From: Sphingomonas sp. Leaf9
GTDB lineage: Bacteria; Pseudomonadota; Alphaproteobacteria; Sphingomonadales; Sphingomonadaceae
Assembly (NCBI RefSeq): GCF_001421355.1
Contig: NZ_LMKC01000004.1
Span: 124,001 to 188,000 of the forward strand
Direction of reading: 5' to 3'
DNA length: 64,000 nt
Every line of letters begins with the position of its first letter. Within the stretch, counting starts at the first letter, position 1. Made by a program: the position numbers and the translations under genes. Shown in pieces: positions 12,136-19,932 of this stretch. The notes below the pieces were generated by a model. It saw nothing but the letters and a program-made list of their open reading frames with translations. It was not told the DNA's origin and made no database searches.

Positions 12136-12160
12136 ACTTAGTGAACTTTGACATTTGGGA
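12128..12160 (+). promoter_or_regulatory. 33-bp leader element shared with groEL (copy 1)
   Basis: Matches the element at 48667-48699 at 29 of 33 positions, with an identical 18-base core, GTGAACTTTGACATTTGG. It includes the endolysin stop codon and a 9-base-period direct repeat of GTGAACTT. It ends just where the GGGAGG ribosome binding site of the holin gene begins, 6 bases before the ATG. Its position argues for a role in the mRNA leader rather than as a promoter. The function is unknown. Confidence 0.55.
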
Positions 12161-12166
12161 GGCCCT

Positions 12167-12574
12167 ATGATCGATTCCCTGATCGCGCCGATCGCGGCGC
12201 TGCTCGACAAGCTGATCCCCGATCCCAAGGCCCGCGATGCGGCCAAGCTCGAACTGCTGAAACTCGAATCGACCGCCGACCTCGACCGGGTAAAGGCGCA
12301 ATTGTCGGCGATCGTCGCGGAGGCACAGTCGACCGATCCCTGGACCTCGCGCGCACGGCCCGGCTTCCTCTACGTCATGTACGCCCTGCTGCTCTGGGCG
12401 ATCCCGATGGGGCTGATCTCGGCAGTACAGCCCGACATGGCCGCCGGCATCGCACGCGGCATGACCGCCTATCTGCGCGGCATCCCCGAGGAACTCTACG
12501 CCCTCTTCGGCACCGGCTACCTCGGCTACACGGCGGCCAGGGCGTGGGGAAAAGCCAAGGGCGTCGAACGCTAA
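12167..12574 (+). CDS. Holin-like membrane protein (3TM type)
   Basis: 135 residues. An amphipathic, lysine/aspartate-rich N-terminal half (about residues 1-65) is followed by two obvious hydrophobic segments: FLYVMYALLLWAIPMGLISA, and the region around ALFGTGYLGYTAARAW. This is the layout of the 3TM-type holins found next to GH108 endolysins. The start is the ATG at 12167 directly after GGGAGG; the TTG at 12155 would overlap that site. The gene lies 31 bases downstream of the endolysin and is presumably cotranscribed. It would form the inner-membrane pore releasing the leaderless muramidase. Confidence 0.75.
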   Translation: MIDSLIAPIAALLDKLIPDPKARDAAKLELLKLESTADLDRVKAQLSAIVAEAQSTDPWTSRARPGFLYVMYALLLWAIPMGLISAVQPDMAAGIARGMTAYLRGIPEELYALFGTGYLGYTAARAWGKAKGVER

Positions 12575-12577
12575 AAA

Positions 12578-12681
12578 TCCTCCCCGGCACGGGGAGGGGG
12601 ACCAGCGAAGCTGGTGGAGGGGGGTGTCCGCATACAAGCCGGTAGCGTTCGCGGCCCGCCCCCGCCCCGTGCCGGGGAGGA
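12578..12681. repeat. Intergenic inverted repeat, family C (CCTCCCCGGCACGGGGAGG)
   Basis: TCCTCCCCGGCACGGGGAGG at the left is mirrored by CCCCGTGCCGGGGAGGA at the right, with ACCAGCGAAGCTGGTGG (a small hairpin) inside. It fills most of the gap between holin and hslV and ends two bases before the candidate hslV promoter. Confidence 0.75.
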
Positions 12682-12682
12682 C

Positions 12683-12710
12683 CTTGCGCCGTCCTCACCC
12701 CTCCCCATAT
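12683..12710 (+). promoter_or_regulatory. RpoH (sigma-32) type promoter of hslVU
   Basis: CTTGCGC, 13 bases, then CCCCATAT: an exact match to the enterobacterial sigma-32 -10 consensus CCCCATNT and to the CTTG core of its -35. Transcription would begin about 7 bases after the -10, only about 2 bases before the hslV ATG, which has no ribosome binding site. A leaderless mRNA is therefore possible. hslVU is a heat-shock operon in many bacteria. Confidence 0.65.
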
Positions 12711-12718
12711 CCGCGCCC

Positions 12719-13270
12719 ATGAGCAAAGAGACGGTGTGGCACGGCACCACGATTGTATCCGTGCGTCGCGGCGGTCGCGTAGTGATCGCAGGGGACGGGC
12801 AGGTTTCGGCCGGGCAGACGGTCATGAAACCCAATGCGCGGAAGGTCCGCCCGTTGGGCGATGGCAAGGTGATCGCGGGCTTCGCCGGCGCCACCGCCGA
12901 CGCCTTCACCCTGTTCGAACGCCTTGAGGCAAAGCTGGAGCGCCATCAGGGCCAGCTGCTGCGCGCCGCGGTCGAACTGGCCAAGGACTGGCGCACCGAC
13001 AAGTTCCTGCGCAATCTCGAAGCGATGCTGATCGTCGCCGACAAGGACGTGACGCTGGTCGTCACCGGCAATGGCGACGTGCTCGAACCCGAAGCCGGCA
13101 TCGCCGCGATCGGCTCGGGCGGCAATTTCGCGCTGGCCGCCGCCCGTGCCCTGTCCGATTATGAAGGCGACGCCGAAAAGGTCGCGCGCAAGGCGCTCGC
13201 CATCGCCGCCGAACTCTGCGTCTACACCAACGATCGCGTCACCCTCGAAGCGCTCGACAGCGCGAACTGA
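12719..13270 (+). CDS. hslV: ATP-dependent protease proteolytic subunit HslV (ClpQ)
   Basis: 183 residues. This N-terminal threonine protease forms a dodecamer capped by HslU hexamers. A nine-residue propeptide (MSKETVWHG) precedes the catalytic Thr10 of [10 protein letters not shown], followed by [19 protein letters not shown]. This is the proteasome-beta-like fold of the family. Starting at 12719 gives the propeptide length usual for alphaproteobacteria; an in-frame upstream GTG/ATG extension would be encoded inside the repeat and is rejected. hslU follows after 10 bases. Confidence 0.96.
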   Translation: MSKETVWHGTTIVSVRRGGRVVIAGDGQVSAGQTVMKPNARKVRPLGDGKVIAGFAGATADAFTLFERLEAKLERHQGQLLRAAVELAKDWRTDKFLRNLEAMLIVADKDVTLVVTGNGDVLEPEAGIAAIGSGGNFALAAARALSDYEGDAEKVARKALAIAAELCVYTNDRVTLEALDSAN

Positions 13271-13280
13271 CGGACATCCC

Positions 13281-14579
13281 ATGCAAGACAATCTGACTCC
13301 GAAGGCGATCGTCGCCGCATTGGACGCGCACATCATCGGACAGCAGGACGCCAAGCGCGCCGTCGCCGTCGCCCTGCGCAACCGCTGGCGCCGGCAACAG
13401 CTCTCGCCTGACCTGCGCGACGAGGTGTCCCCGAAGAACATCCTGATGATCGGGCCCACCGGCTGCGGCAAGACCGAGATCAGCCGCCGCCTCGCCCGCC
13501 TCGCCGACGCACCGTTCGTGAAGGTCGAGGCGACGAAGTTCACCGAGGTCGGCTATGTCGGCCGCGACGTCGAACAGATTGCCCGCGATCTGGTCGAGGA
13601 AGCGATCCGGCTGGAACGCGAACGCCGCCGCGTCGCGGTAAAGGATAAGGCGGAGGAAGCCGCCATGGCCCGCCTGCTCGACGCGCTGACCGGCAAGGGT
13701 GCCAGCGAAGCGACCCGCGAGGCGTTCCGCCAGCGCTTCGCCGACGGGCATATGGACGACAAGGAAATCGAGATCGAGCTGGATGCCCAGCCGCAGATGC
13801 CCTTCGAAATCCCCGGCGCGCAGCCGCAGATGCTCGACCTGTCGGCGATGATGGGCAAGGCATTCGGCGGCGGGCAGCAGAAGCGCCGCAAGCTGACCGT
13901 CCGCGCCGCATGGGACAAGCTGGTCGAGGAAGAGGCCGACAAGCGCCTCGATCAGGACGAGGTGAGCCGCGCCGCGCTGGCCGATGCCGAGGCGAACGGC
14001 ATCGTCTTCCTCGACGAAATCGACAAGATCGCGGTCAGCGACGGCCGCGGCGGCGGATCGATCAGCCGCGAAGGCGTGCAGCGCGACCTGCTCCCGCTGA
14101 TCGAGGGCACGACCGTCGCGACGAAGTACGGCCCGATGAAGACCGATCACGTCCTCTTCATCGCATCGGGCGCGTTCCACGTCGCCAAGCCCAGCGACCT
14201 GCTGCCCGAGCTGCAAGGCCGCCTGCCGATCCGGGTCGAGTTGAAGGGCCTGACCGAAGCCGACTTCATCGCCATCTTGTCGGATACGAAGGCGTCGCTG
14301 CCGGCCCAGTATCGCGCGCTGCTCGGCACCGAATCGGTCGAGGTGACCTTCACCGACGACGGCATCGCCGCCATCGCCCGCATCGCGGCAGAGGTGAATG
14401 CCGAGGTCGAGAATATCGGCGCCCGCCGGTTGCAGACGGTAATGGAAAAGCTGCTGGAAGAGGTCAGCTTCGACGCCGAGGACCGCGCCGGGCAGGCGGT
14501 GACGATCGACGCGCCCTATGTCGACAAGCAGCTGGCCAGCATCGCGCGGAACACCGACCTCAGCCGCTACGTGTTGTAA
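13281..14579 (+). CDS. hslU: ATP-dependent protease ATPase subunit HslU (ClpY)
   Basis: 432 residues of the AAA+ unfoldase that feeds HslV. Walker A GPTGCGKT is at residues 58-65. The intermediate I-domain spans roughly 110-230. Walker [12 protein letters not shown] is near residue 248, sensor elements follow, and the C-terminal tail LSRYVL is the segment that docks into HslV. Length and motif spacing are normal. It is cotranscribed with hslV and the ATG follows the short 10-base spacer. Family B repeats follow downstream. Confidence 0.97.
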   Translation: MQDNLTPKAIVAALDAHIIGQQDAKRAVAVALRNRWRRQQLSPDLRDEVSPKNILMIGPTGCGKTEISRRLARLADAPFVKVEATKFTEVGYVGRDVEQIARDLVEEAIRLERERRRVAVKDKAEEAAMARLLDALTGKGASEATREAFRQRFADGHMDDKEIEIELDAQPQMPFEIPGAQPQMLDLSAMMGKAFGGGQQKRRKLTVRAAWDKLVEEEADKRLDQDEVSRAALADAEANGIVFLDEIDKIAVSDGRGGGSISREGVQRDLLPLIEGTTVATKYGPMKTDHVLFIASGAFHVAKPSDLLPELQGRLPIRVELKGLTEADFIAILSDTKASLPAQYRALLGTESVEVTFTDDGIAAIARIAAEVNAEVENIGARRLQTVMEKLLEEVSFDAEDRAGQAVTIDAPYVDKQLASIARNTDLSRYVL

Positions 14580-14597
14580 CCGCCCCGAACTCCGTCC

Positions 14598-14706
14598 CGT
14601 TCGTGCTGAGTAGGGACTGAGCTTGTCGAAGGCCCGTATCGAAGCACCCGCGATGGTCCTTCGATACGCCGCTTCGACAAGCTCAGCGGCTACTCAGGAC
14701 GAACGG
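14598..14706. repeat. Intergenic inverted repeat, family B variant
   Basis: CCGTTCGTGCTGAGTAG... at the left is mirrored by ...TACTCAGGACGAACGG at the right. Inside are CTGAGCTTGTCGAAG and CTTCGACAAGCTCAG, giving a hairpin of about 100 bases with GAGCTTGTCGAA arms. With the adjacent element it fills the 289-base hslU-lipoprotein gap. Confidence 0.8.
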
Positions 14707-14752
14707 CTGGGGGGAGGTCAGACCCTGCCCCTACCCCTACCCCCACCCGTTC

Positions 14753-14835
14753 GGTTCGAGCAGCTTCGAGCTTGTCGAGAAGCGTCCGTCGAGAACGCCA
14801 GGTTTGTGCCACCCCGTTCTCGACAAGCTCGAACC
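14753..14835. repeat. Intergenic inverted repeat, family B
   Basis: GGTTCGAGCAGCTTCGAGC near the left is mirrored by CTCGACAAGCTCGAACC at the right. It is the inverted counterpart of the element at 2535-2630, sharing CGTCCGTCGAGAACG-type internal sequence. Confidence 0.8.
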
Positions 14836-14868
14836 AAGCAAGAGGAAGTGGGGGGAGGCGGTGATGCC

Positions 14869-15264
14869 TCACCCCACCTTGTCATACGGCACGAACGCGC
14901 CAAACGTGCAGTCCGCCGACGCAATCGGCGACCCGCGATCGACCAGCCGGAACCGGTCGTTGCGGCATACCTGCGCGCCATACAGGATCGACACCACGAT
15001 CTGGTCGTCGCGCAGGAACGGGCAGCGATCGCGAACCTGCGTCCGCCACAACCGCTTGCCGGTCTGGCGATAGACCAGCGAATCGCCCACCACCTGCGGC
15101 CCGTCGATGAAGCCGGTCGGGATGCAGTTCTCGGGCTTGCCCGCGACCCGCCCCTCCAGCATCTTCGCCAGCTCGCGGTCGCCCCTGGCCTGCGTCTCCG
15201 CCATCTGCTGCGGGGTCGCACATGCGCCCAGCAACAGCGCCGCCGTCCATGCCCATCGCTTCAT
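14869..15264 (-). CDS. Small lipoprotein of unknown function
   Basis: 131 residues. A lipoprotein signal (MKRWAWTAALLLGAC, lipobox LLGAC, Cys15) is followed by a basic/acidic helix, then a domain with four further cysteines (ENCIPTG, DRCPFL, QVCRND, ADCTFG) that could form disulfides in the periplasm. The start is the ATG at 15264, since the longer frame runs back through gloB. It lies 20 bases after gloB and is probably the last gene of the minus-strand operon. The family is not recognised by name. Confidence 0.75.
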   Translation of the reverse strand: MKRWAWTAALLLGACATPQQMAETQARGDRELAKMLEGRVAGKPENCIPTGFIDGPQVVGDSLVYRQTGKRLWRTQVRDRCPFLRDDQIVVSILYGAQVCRNDRFRLVDRGSPIASADCTFGAFVPYDKVG

Positions 15265-15284
15265 GCAGCCTCTCCTCTTGCCGA

Positions 15285-16004
15285 TCAGAACGCGTCCTTC
15301 GCCGCGCGGTGCCGCGCCAGTTCCTCGGCCGAACGGCTGCGCAGGAACGGGTTCGTCGCCAGCTCGGCACCGATCGTCGTTGGCACGGTCGGCTCGCCCT
15401 TTTCGCGCAGTGCCTCGACCGCCGCCATCCGCTCGACGATCGCTTGATTGTCCGGCTCGGCGGACAGTGCATAGCGGCCGTTCGACAGGGTATATTCGTG
15501 CCCGCAATAGACCCGCGTGTCGGCGGGCAGCTCGGCATAGCGACGCATATTGCCGTACATCTCCGCCGCCGTCCCCTCGAACAGCCGGCCACAGCCCATG
15601 GCGAACAGCGTGTCGCCGCTGAATAGCACGGCATCGTCGGCGAAGTGGAACGCGATATGCCCGGCGGTATGCCCTGGCACCGCCCACACCGTCGCCTGCG
15701 CGTCGCCAACCGACAGCATCGCGCCCTCGCCCACGCCATTGTCCATGTCGGCGATCTTGCCGCGCTCCGCCTCCGGCCCGGTCACCGTGGCACCGGTCGC
15801 GGCCTTGATCGCCGCATTGCCGCCGACATGATCGGGGTGCCAGTGCGTGTTCCAGATGGCGGTGATCGTCCAGCCACGTTCCGCGGCGGCGTCCAGCACC
15901 GGCTGCGCCGCGCCGGGATCGATCGCCACCGTCTGACCGCTTGGCCCGTCATGCAACAGCCACGCATAATTGTCCGACAGGACGGGCACCTGGACGATCT
16001 CCAT
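15285..16004 (-). CDS. gloB: Hydroxyacylglutathione hydrolase (glyoxalase II)
   Basis: 239 residues of the metallo-beta-lactamase fold that hydrolyses S-D-lactoylglutathione to D-lactate and glutathione. The binuclear metal motif THWHPDHVGG is at residues 53-62. Further ligands are in VPGHTAGHI, FSGDTLF and YCGHEY. The C-terminal glutathione-binding segment with NPFLRS is as in GloB. The start at 16004 (MEIVQVPVL) is preferred; its ATG overlaps the gloA stop codon by one base (TGATG), so both enzymes of the methylglyoxal pathway are translationally linked. Confidence 0.95.
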   Translation of the reverse strand: MEIVQVPVLSDNYAWLLHDGPSGQTVAIDPGAAQPVLDAAAERGWTITAIWNTHWHPDHVGGNAAIKAATGATVTGPEAERGKIADMDNGVGEGAMLSVGDAQATVWAVPGHTAGHIAFHFADDAVLFSGDTLFAMGCGRLFEGTAAEMYGNMRRYAELPADTRVYCGHEYTLSNGRYALSAEPDNQAIVERMAAVEALREKGEPTVPTTIGAELATNPFLRSRSAEELARHRAAKDAF

Positions 16005-16423
16005 CACCACGTCCCCGTGTTCGGCATCGACGCCCACGGCTCGGCCGGCTCCAGCGATCCGTCCTGCAACAGCTCGATCGAGATGCCGTCGGGCGTCTTC
16101 ACGAACGCCATATGCCCGTCGCGCGGCGGGCGGTTGATCGTGACACCGGCGTCCATCAGCGTCTGGCAGGTGGCGTAGATATCGTCGACCCGGAACGCCA
16201 GATGCCCGAAATTGCGCCCGCCCGCATACGGTTCGGGGTCCCAGTTGTGGGTCAGCTCGACCTCGGCCACGCCCTCCTGCCCCGGTGCGGCAAGGAAGAT
16301 CAGGGTGAAACGCCCCTTCTCATTCTCCATGCGTCGGACTTCCTTCACGCCCAGCATGTCGAAGAACGCGATGGTCGCGTCCGGGTCGGTCACCCGGATC
16401 ATGGTGTGGAGATAGCGGGTCAT
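16004..16423 (-). CDS. gloA: Lactoylglutathione lyase (glyoxalase I)
   Basis: 139 residues of the VOC superfamily; converts the methylglyoxal-glutathione hemithioacetal to S-lactoylglutathione. TRYLHTMIRV supplies the first metal-ligand His and ELTHNWDPEPY a Glu. GRNFGHLAFRVDDI and FVKTPDGISIELLQ supply the second-half ligands. It is followed directly by gloB through a TGATG overlap and preceded by the TPR gene 61 bases upstream. Confidence 0.95.
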   Translation of the reverse strand: MTRYLHTMIRVTDPDATIAFFDMLGVKEVRRMENEKGRFTLIFLAAPGQEGVAEVELTHNWDPEPYAGGRNFGHLAFRVDDIYATCQTLMDAGVTINRPPRDGHMAFVKTPDGISIELLQDGSLEPAEPWASMPNTGTW

Positions 16424-16484
16424 CGACGGCTCCCTATAGGTTGGCCCGGCATATCGGGTCGGCAGGGGCACGTCGCAACCGGCA

Positions 16485-17237
16485 TCAGGCCGGCGGAAGC
16501 GTGTCGAGCGCCGCGTCCGCTGCCTTCGCCTGCGCGCTGCCCGGCACCAAGCGCTGCACCGCCTCGAACGCGGCGCGCGCGGCCTTGGTGTCGCCCGACA
16601 GGCCGGCGATGTTGCCCGCCTCCAGCTGCACCGACGCATCGTCGGGCGATCGGCGCAACGCCTCGGCAATGTCGGCCTTTGCGCGGGTCAGGTCACCGGT
16701 TCGCCGCGCCAGCGTCGCCGACAACAGCCACACCAGCGGGTCCGCCGGCGCATCCTTCACCGCGCGGTCGAGATCGCCGCGCGCCCCGGCCAGGTCGCCC
16801 CCCGCAACCCGCACCCGCGCCCGGTCGAGCTGCGCCTCACCGCGCGCGAGGCCCGTCAGCGACCCGCTCGCCAATGCCGCGTCCAGCGCGGTGCCCGCCG
16901 CGATCGTATCGCCATCGGCCAGCCGGGCATTGCCCGCCTGCGCCCAGTAATTGGCGGCCCGGGCGTCCTTCGCCACCTCCGCCTCGCGCGCGGCCTGTTC
17001 GAACGCCTCGGCCGCCGCGGTCCAGCGCTGGCGCGTGGCATAGCTCATGCCAAGGCACTGCCGCGCGAGGAACCCGCCACCGACCAGCCGCCATTGCCCC
17101 GCCAGCTTCTCCGCCTGTTCGGGCGCGGTCGTCGCGGCATCGACACAGGCGTCGTAACGCGCCTCGGGCGTGGACCCGGCGGGCAGTTGCGGGCCGGCAG
17201 CGGCCTGCAGCGCGAGGAACAGCAGCGGAGACAGCAT
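16485..17237 (-). CDS. Exported tetratricopeptide-repeat protein
   Basis: 250 residues. A short hydrophobic N-terminus (MLSPLLFLALQAAAG) looks like a signal peptide. The remainder is Ala-rich helical hairpins with TPR spacing: RWTAAAEAFEQAAREAE, AGTALDAALAS, DLAGARGDLDRAVKDAPADP, DLTRAKADIAEALRRSPDD and DTKAARAAFEAVQRLVPGS. It is probably a periplasmic protein-interaction scaffold. Its ATG overlaps the stop of the upstream hydrolase by one base. Confidence 0.75.
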   Translation of the reverse strand: MLSPLLFLALQAAAGPQLPAGSTPEARYDACVDAATTAPEQAEKLAGQWRLVGGGFLARQCLGMSYATRQRWTAAAEAFEQAAREAEVAKDARAANYWAQAGNARLADGDTIAAGTALDAALASGSLTGLARGEAQLDRARVRVAGGDLAGARGDLDRAVKDAPADPLVWLLSATLARRTGDLTRAKADIAEALRRSPDDASVQLEAGNIAGLSGDTKAARAAFEAVQRLVPGSAQAKAADAALDTLPPA

Positions 17238-17947
17238 CAGGGCAACACATCCTCGATGGCGCGCAGGATCAGCGCGATATCGCCGTCACGCGACAGGCGA
17301 TGGTCGCCATCCTTGACCAGGATAGTCTGCACATCGGCTGAACGGATGCGCGCGGCGAGGTGGACGGTGCGCTCCCACGGCACATCGGCATCGCGCTGCC
17401 CCTGCACCAGCCGCACCGGCACGTCGATCGGCAGCTCGGCGTGCAGGATCCGGTTCGCCTCGCCCGACGACCAGAAGGCGCGGGTAAAAACGGTCGGCGT
17501 ATCGGCATAGGGCGACGGCCGCTCGATCCGCCCTTGGGTCAGCAGCGTCATCTTCTCCGCCTGGGTAAAACCCCAGTCGGTGAAGTCGGGCGCCGGCGCG
17601 ATACCGACCAGCCCGGCGATCCGATCGGCCCGCGCCCGCGCGGCGAGCAGCGCGATCCACCCGCCCATCGACGACCCGACCAGGACCACCGGCCCCTCGA
17701 TCGCGCCGTCGATCATCGCCAGCGCATCGTCGACCCACCCGGCCAGCGTCTGTTCCTCGAACGCGCCGGGGCTCTCGCCGCACCCGGCATAATCGAACCG
17801 CAGGAACGCCCGTCCCGTCTCGCGCGCCCAGGCTTCGATCGCCAGCGCCTTGGCCCCGCTCATGTCGGACGCATAGCCCGGCAGGAACAGGATGGTCGGG
17901 CCGGAACCGGGGGTATGGCGATAGGCGAGCGGGCGGGAGTCGGTCAT
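17237..17947 (-). CDS. Alpha/beta hydrolase
   Basis: 236 residues from the ATG at 17947, chosen because GGAGG lies five bases upstream; an ATG at 17968 is possible. The fold shows an oxyanion-hole region LFLPGYASDMSG and the nucleophile elbow GSSMGG (Ser93). An acid is available in GQRDADVPW (Asp186/188), and the His is in DGDHRLS (His216). It resembles the small carboxylesterase/BEM46-type hydrolases. The substrate is unknown and no signal peptide is present. It lies 39 bases after the GH5 gene and overlaps the TPR gene. Confidence 0.82.
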   Translation of the reverse strand: MTDSRPLAYRHTPGSGPTILFLPGYASDMSGAKALAIEAWARETGRAFLRFDYAGCGESPGAFEEQTLAGWVDDALAMIDGAIEGPVVLVGSSMGGWIALLAARARADRIAGLVGIAPAPDFTDWGFTQAEKMTLLTQGRIERPSPYADTPTVFTRAFWSSGEANRILHAELPIDVPVRLVQGQRDADVPWERTVHLAARIRSADVQTILVKDGDHRLSRDGDIALILRAIEDVLP

Positions 17948-17986
17948 GCCCGCCTCCATGCCATGCACCCGGGGCGGGCGATAGGG

Positions 17987-18946
17987 TCAGCGCATCGTCC
18001 GCAGATGCGCCCGGACCAGCCGCCCCGATTCGGTCAGGTCCGCCTCGCTCCACCCCGACAAGCCCTGCGTCGCGGGTTTCAGGATCGCCGACGCCTCGTC
18101 CTTGTTGCCGACCGACCAGTTCAGGGTGCTGATGCCGTACTTCGCGCACCAGTCCCACCAGGTCTGCGTTTCCTTCGCATCGATCGGCGCGTCACCATTG
18201 GCGGCGGTGGTGCCATATTCGGTGACGAACAGCGCGATGCCGCGCCGCATCGCGTCTTCCGCCTTCGCACGCAGCTCGCCCTTATGCGTCGCAGCGTAAT
18301 AATGCAGCGTATAGGCGACGTTGGCGAAGGGCAGCGGATCGGCCGCCGCCTCGTCGACATCCTGCGACCAGCTGCGCGTGCCCGCCACGACAAAGGCACC
18401 CGGATCGATCGCCCGGATCGCGCCGATCACCCGTACATGATAGGGTTTCAGCACCTTGGACCAGCCATATTCGGGCAGCGGTTCGTTATAGGTTTCGTAG
18501 ATCAGGTTCGGCACGCCGCGATATCTGGTGGCGATATGGCGGAAGAACCGGATGGCATCGTCGGGCCGCGGCTGATGCGCGTGCCAGTCGACCACGACAT
18601 AGATGCCCTGCGCGATCGCCGCGTCGATCACCGTCTCGGCGCGCTTCGTCTCCGCCTCGGGCTGCGCATCATAGCCGCCCTGCTGCGCTCCGATCGCCGC
18701 GCGCACCGCGCTCACCCGCCAGTCGCGCACCAGCCACGCGACCGTCGCCGGATCATAATAGCGCGGCTGCCACTGGCTCCAGAACAGCGACATGCCATGC
18801 ACCGCATAGGGCCGCCCCTGCGCATCGACCACCTGCGCACCCCGCACCGCCAGCCGGCCATGCTCGGCCACCGGCGATCCGACCGGCGCGGCCCATGCCA
18901 CCGGTATCGACAATATCGCGACCAGCAACAGCCACCAGCGACGCAT
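17987..18946 (-). CDS. Secreted GH5 endoglucanase-like glycoside hydrolase
   Basis: 319 residues from the ATG at 18946, which has GGAGG five bases upstream (a GTG at 18958 is an alternative). A signal peptide ends near AWAA (residue 20). The GH5 barrel shows the acid/base Glu155 in YETYNEPLPE and the nucleophile Glu243 in LFVTEYGTT. Also visible are DWHAHQ near residue 120 and STLNWSVGNK. This pattern is that of subfamily GH5_2 endo-beta-1,4-glucanases. It heads the minus-strand operon with the hydrolase and TPR genes. Confidence 0.9.
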   Translation of the reverse strand: MRRWWLLLVAILSIPVAWAAPVGSPVAEHGRLAVRGAQVVDAQGRPYAVHGMSLFWSQWQPRYYDPATVAWLVRDWRVSAVRAAIGAQQGGYDAQPEAETKRAETVIDAAIAQGIYVVVDWHAHQPRPDDAIRFFRHIATRYRGVPNLIYETYNEPLPEYGWSKVLKPYHVRVIGAIRAIDPGAFVVAGTRSWSQDVDEAAADPLPFANVAYTLHYYAATHKGELRAKAEDAMRRGIALFVTEYGTTAANGDAPIDAKETQTWWDWCAKYGISTLNWSVGNKDEASAILKPATQGLSGWSEADLTESGRLVRAHLRTMR

Positions 18947-19019
18947 CCACCCCTCCACCCTTGATTCTCAGGGTGAAAGGTGTCGCCCGCCGTCAACGCT
19001 GTCAACAACGGCCGCGCGA

Positions 19020-19157
19020 TTACTCCGCCACGGGATCGGCGGGCCCGCGATCGGCGGGGCGGTCGGCCGCCGCCTCGGCCCGCGCCTGATCCTTGCGCCG
19101 CCGTAGATTCTGTCGCAGCGCCTGTGCCAGCCGCGCCTTGCGTTCCGCTTCACTCAT
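19020..19157 (-). CDS. Small basic hypothetical protein
   Basis: A 45-codon frame beginning MSEAERKARLAQALRQNLRR and ending in an Ala/Pro/Asp-rich tail (DRGPADPVAE). The first half is a strongly basic amphipathic helix with RRRK, suggesting nucleic-acid or membrane contact. The compositional switch from helix to disordered tail looks like a real protein rather than chance. I recall similar short proteins in sphingomonads but cannot verify this here. It is upstream of, and on the same strand as, the GH5 gene. Confidence 0.6.
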   Translation of the reverse strand: MSEAERKARLAQALRQNLRRRKDQARAEAAADRPADRGPADPVAE

Positions 19158-19200
19158 CGCGACTTTCTACGCAATTCGCACGCAATCTGGCAACGGCCGC

Positions 19201-19230
19201 TTGACTTCATCGCAAATGCCTGCACATAGG
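19201..19230 (+). promoter_or_regulatory. Candidate promoter of tRNA-Thr
   Basis: TTGACT, 18 bases, then CATAGG, about 40 bases before the tRNA. A GC-rich stretch follows the -10 as in stringently controlled tRNA promoters. The -35 is good but the -10 is poor. Confidence 0.4.
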
Positions 19231-19269
19231 CCCCTCCCGCCGCCGAGGGGTTTCCCCACGGCTCGGAGT

Positions 19270-19344
<75 letters not shown>

Positions 19345-19398
19345 TTTTCTTCGAAAATCCGACGCGATAGCTGACCCCTGACGGGGCGCCATCGGCTG

Positions 19399-19430
19399 GC
19401 ACGCCACGCCGCGGTCGGCGTGGCGCGTGC
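19399..19430 (-). terminator. Strong hairpin at the 3' end of msrB
   Basis: CACGCCACGCCG pairs with CGGCGTGGCG and GTG (one bulged base), three bases past the msrB stop on the minus strand. No T-run follows, so it may be an mRNA 3'-end structure rather than a classical terminator. Confidence 0.45.
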
Positions 19431-19433
19431 GTC

Positions 19434-19877
19434 CTATCCCTCGACCTGATCGAGATAGTCGCCATATCCTTCGGCCTCCATCGCCTCGCGCGGGACAAAG
19501 CGCAGCGACGCCGAATTGATGCAGTAGCGCAGGCCACCCCGGTCGCGCGGGCCATCGGGAAAGACATGGCCCAGATGGCTGTCGCCCCCGGCCGAGCGGA
19601 CTTCGGTGCGGACCATGCCGTGCGTCGTGTCGCGCAGTTCGGCGACATTGGCCGGCTCGATCGGCTTGGTGAAGCTCGGCCAGCCGCAATGCGAATCGAA
19701 CTTGTCGGCCGATGCGAACAGCGGCTCGCCCGACACGATGTCGACATAGATGCCGGCGCGCTTTTCGTGCAGATATTCGCCGGTGCCCGGCCGCTCGGTC
19801 CCGCTCTGCTGCGTGACATAGAACTGCTCGGGCGTGAGGCGGGCCAGCGCCTCCTCGGTCTTGCGATAGTCGGTCAT
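19434..19877 (-). CDS. msrB: Peptide-methionine (R)-S-oxide reductase MsrB
   Basis: 147 residues; repairs methionine-R-sulfoxide in proteins. The catalytic Cys119 lies in [14 protein letters not shown] and a second Cys64 in [12 protein letters not shown], with the active-site [10 protein letters not shown] between them. The two CxxC zinc motifs of many MsrB proteins are missing: the usual positions read [13 protein letters not shown]. This is therefore a zinc-free form. Cys64 is the probable resolving cysteine. The gene lies 55 bases downstream of, and on the same strand as, the dienelactone-hydrolase-like gene. Confidence 0.94.
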   Translation of the reverse strand: MTDYRKTEEALARLTPEQFYVTQQSGTERPGTGEYLHEKRAGIYVDIVSGEPLFASADKFDSHCGWPSFTKPIEPANVAELRDTTHGMVRTEVRSAGGDSHLGHVFPDGPRDRGGLRYCINSASLRFVPREAMEAEGYGDYLDQVEG

Positions 19878-19932
19878 GTCTCGTTCCTTTGCTGCCGTCT
19901 ACATGGGGCCGGACCGGCCCCATGCAACCGGA

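Noticed and set aside
12128..12160. TTGACA within the shared leader element as a -35 box for the holin or groEL gene
   Set aside because: It lies only about 14-25 bases before the ATG, leaving no room for a -10 and start point for that gene.
11584..12574. A prophage
   Set aside because: Only endolysin and holin are present; no integrase, terminase, capsid, tail or attachment-site pair was seen.
19399..19430. A classical rho-independent terminator for msrB
   Set aside because: The stem is strong but no T-run follows on the transcribed strand, so it is listed only as a hairpin with modest confidence.
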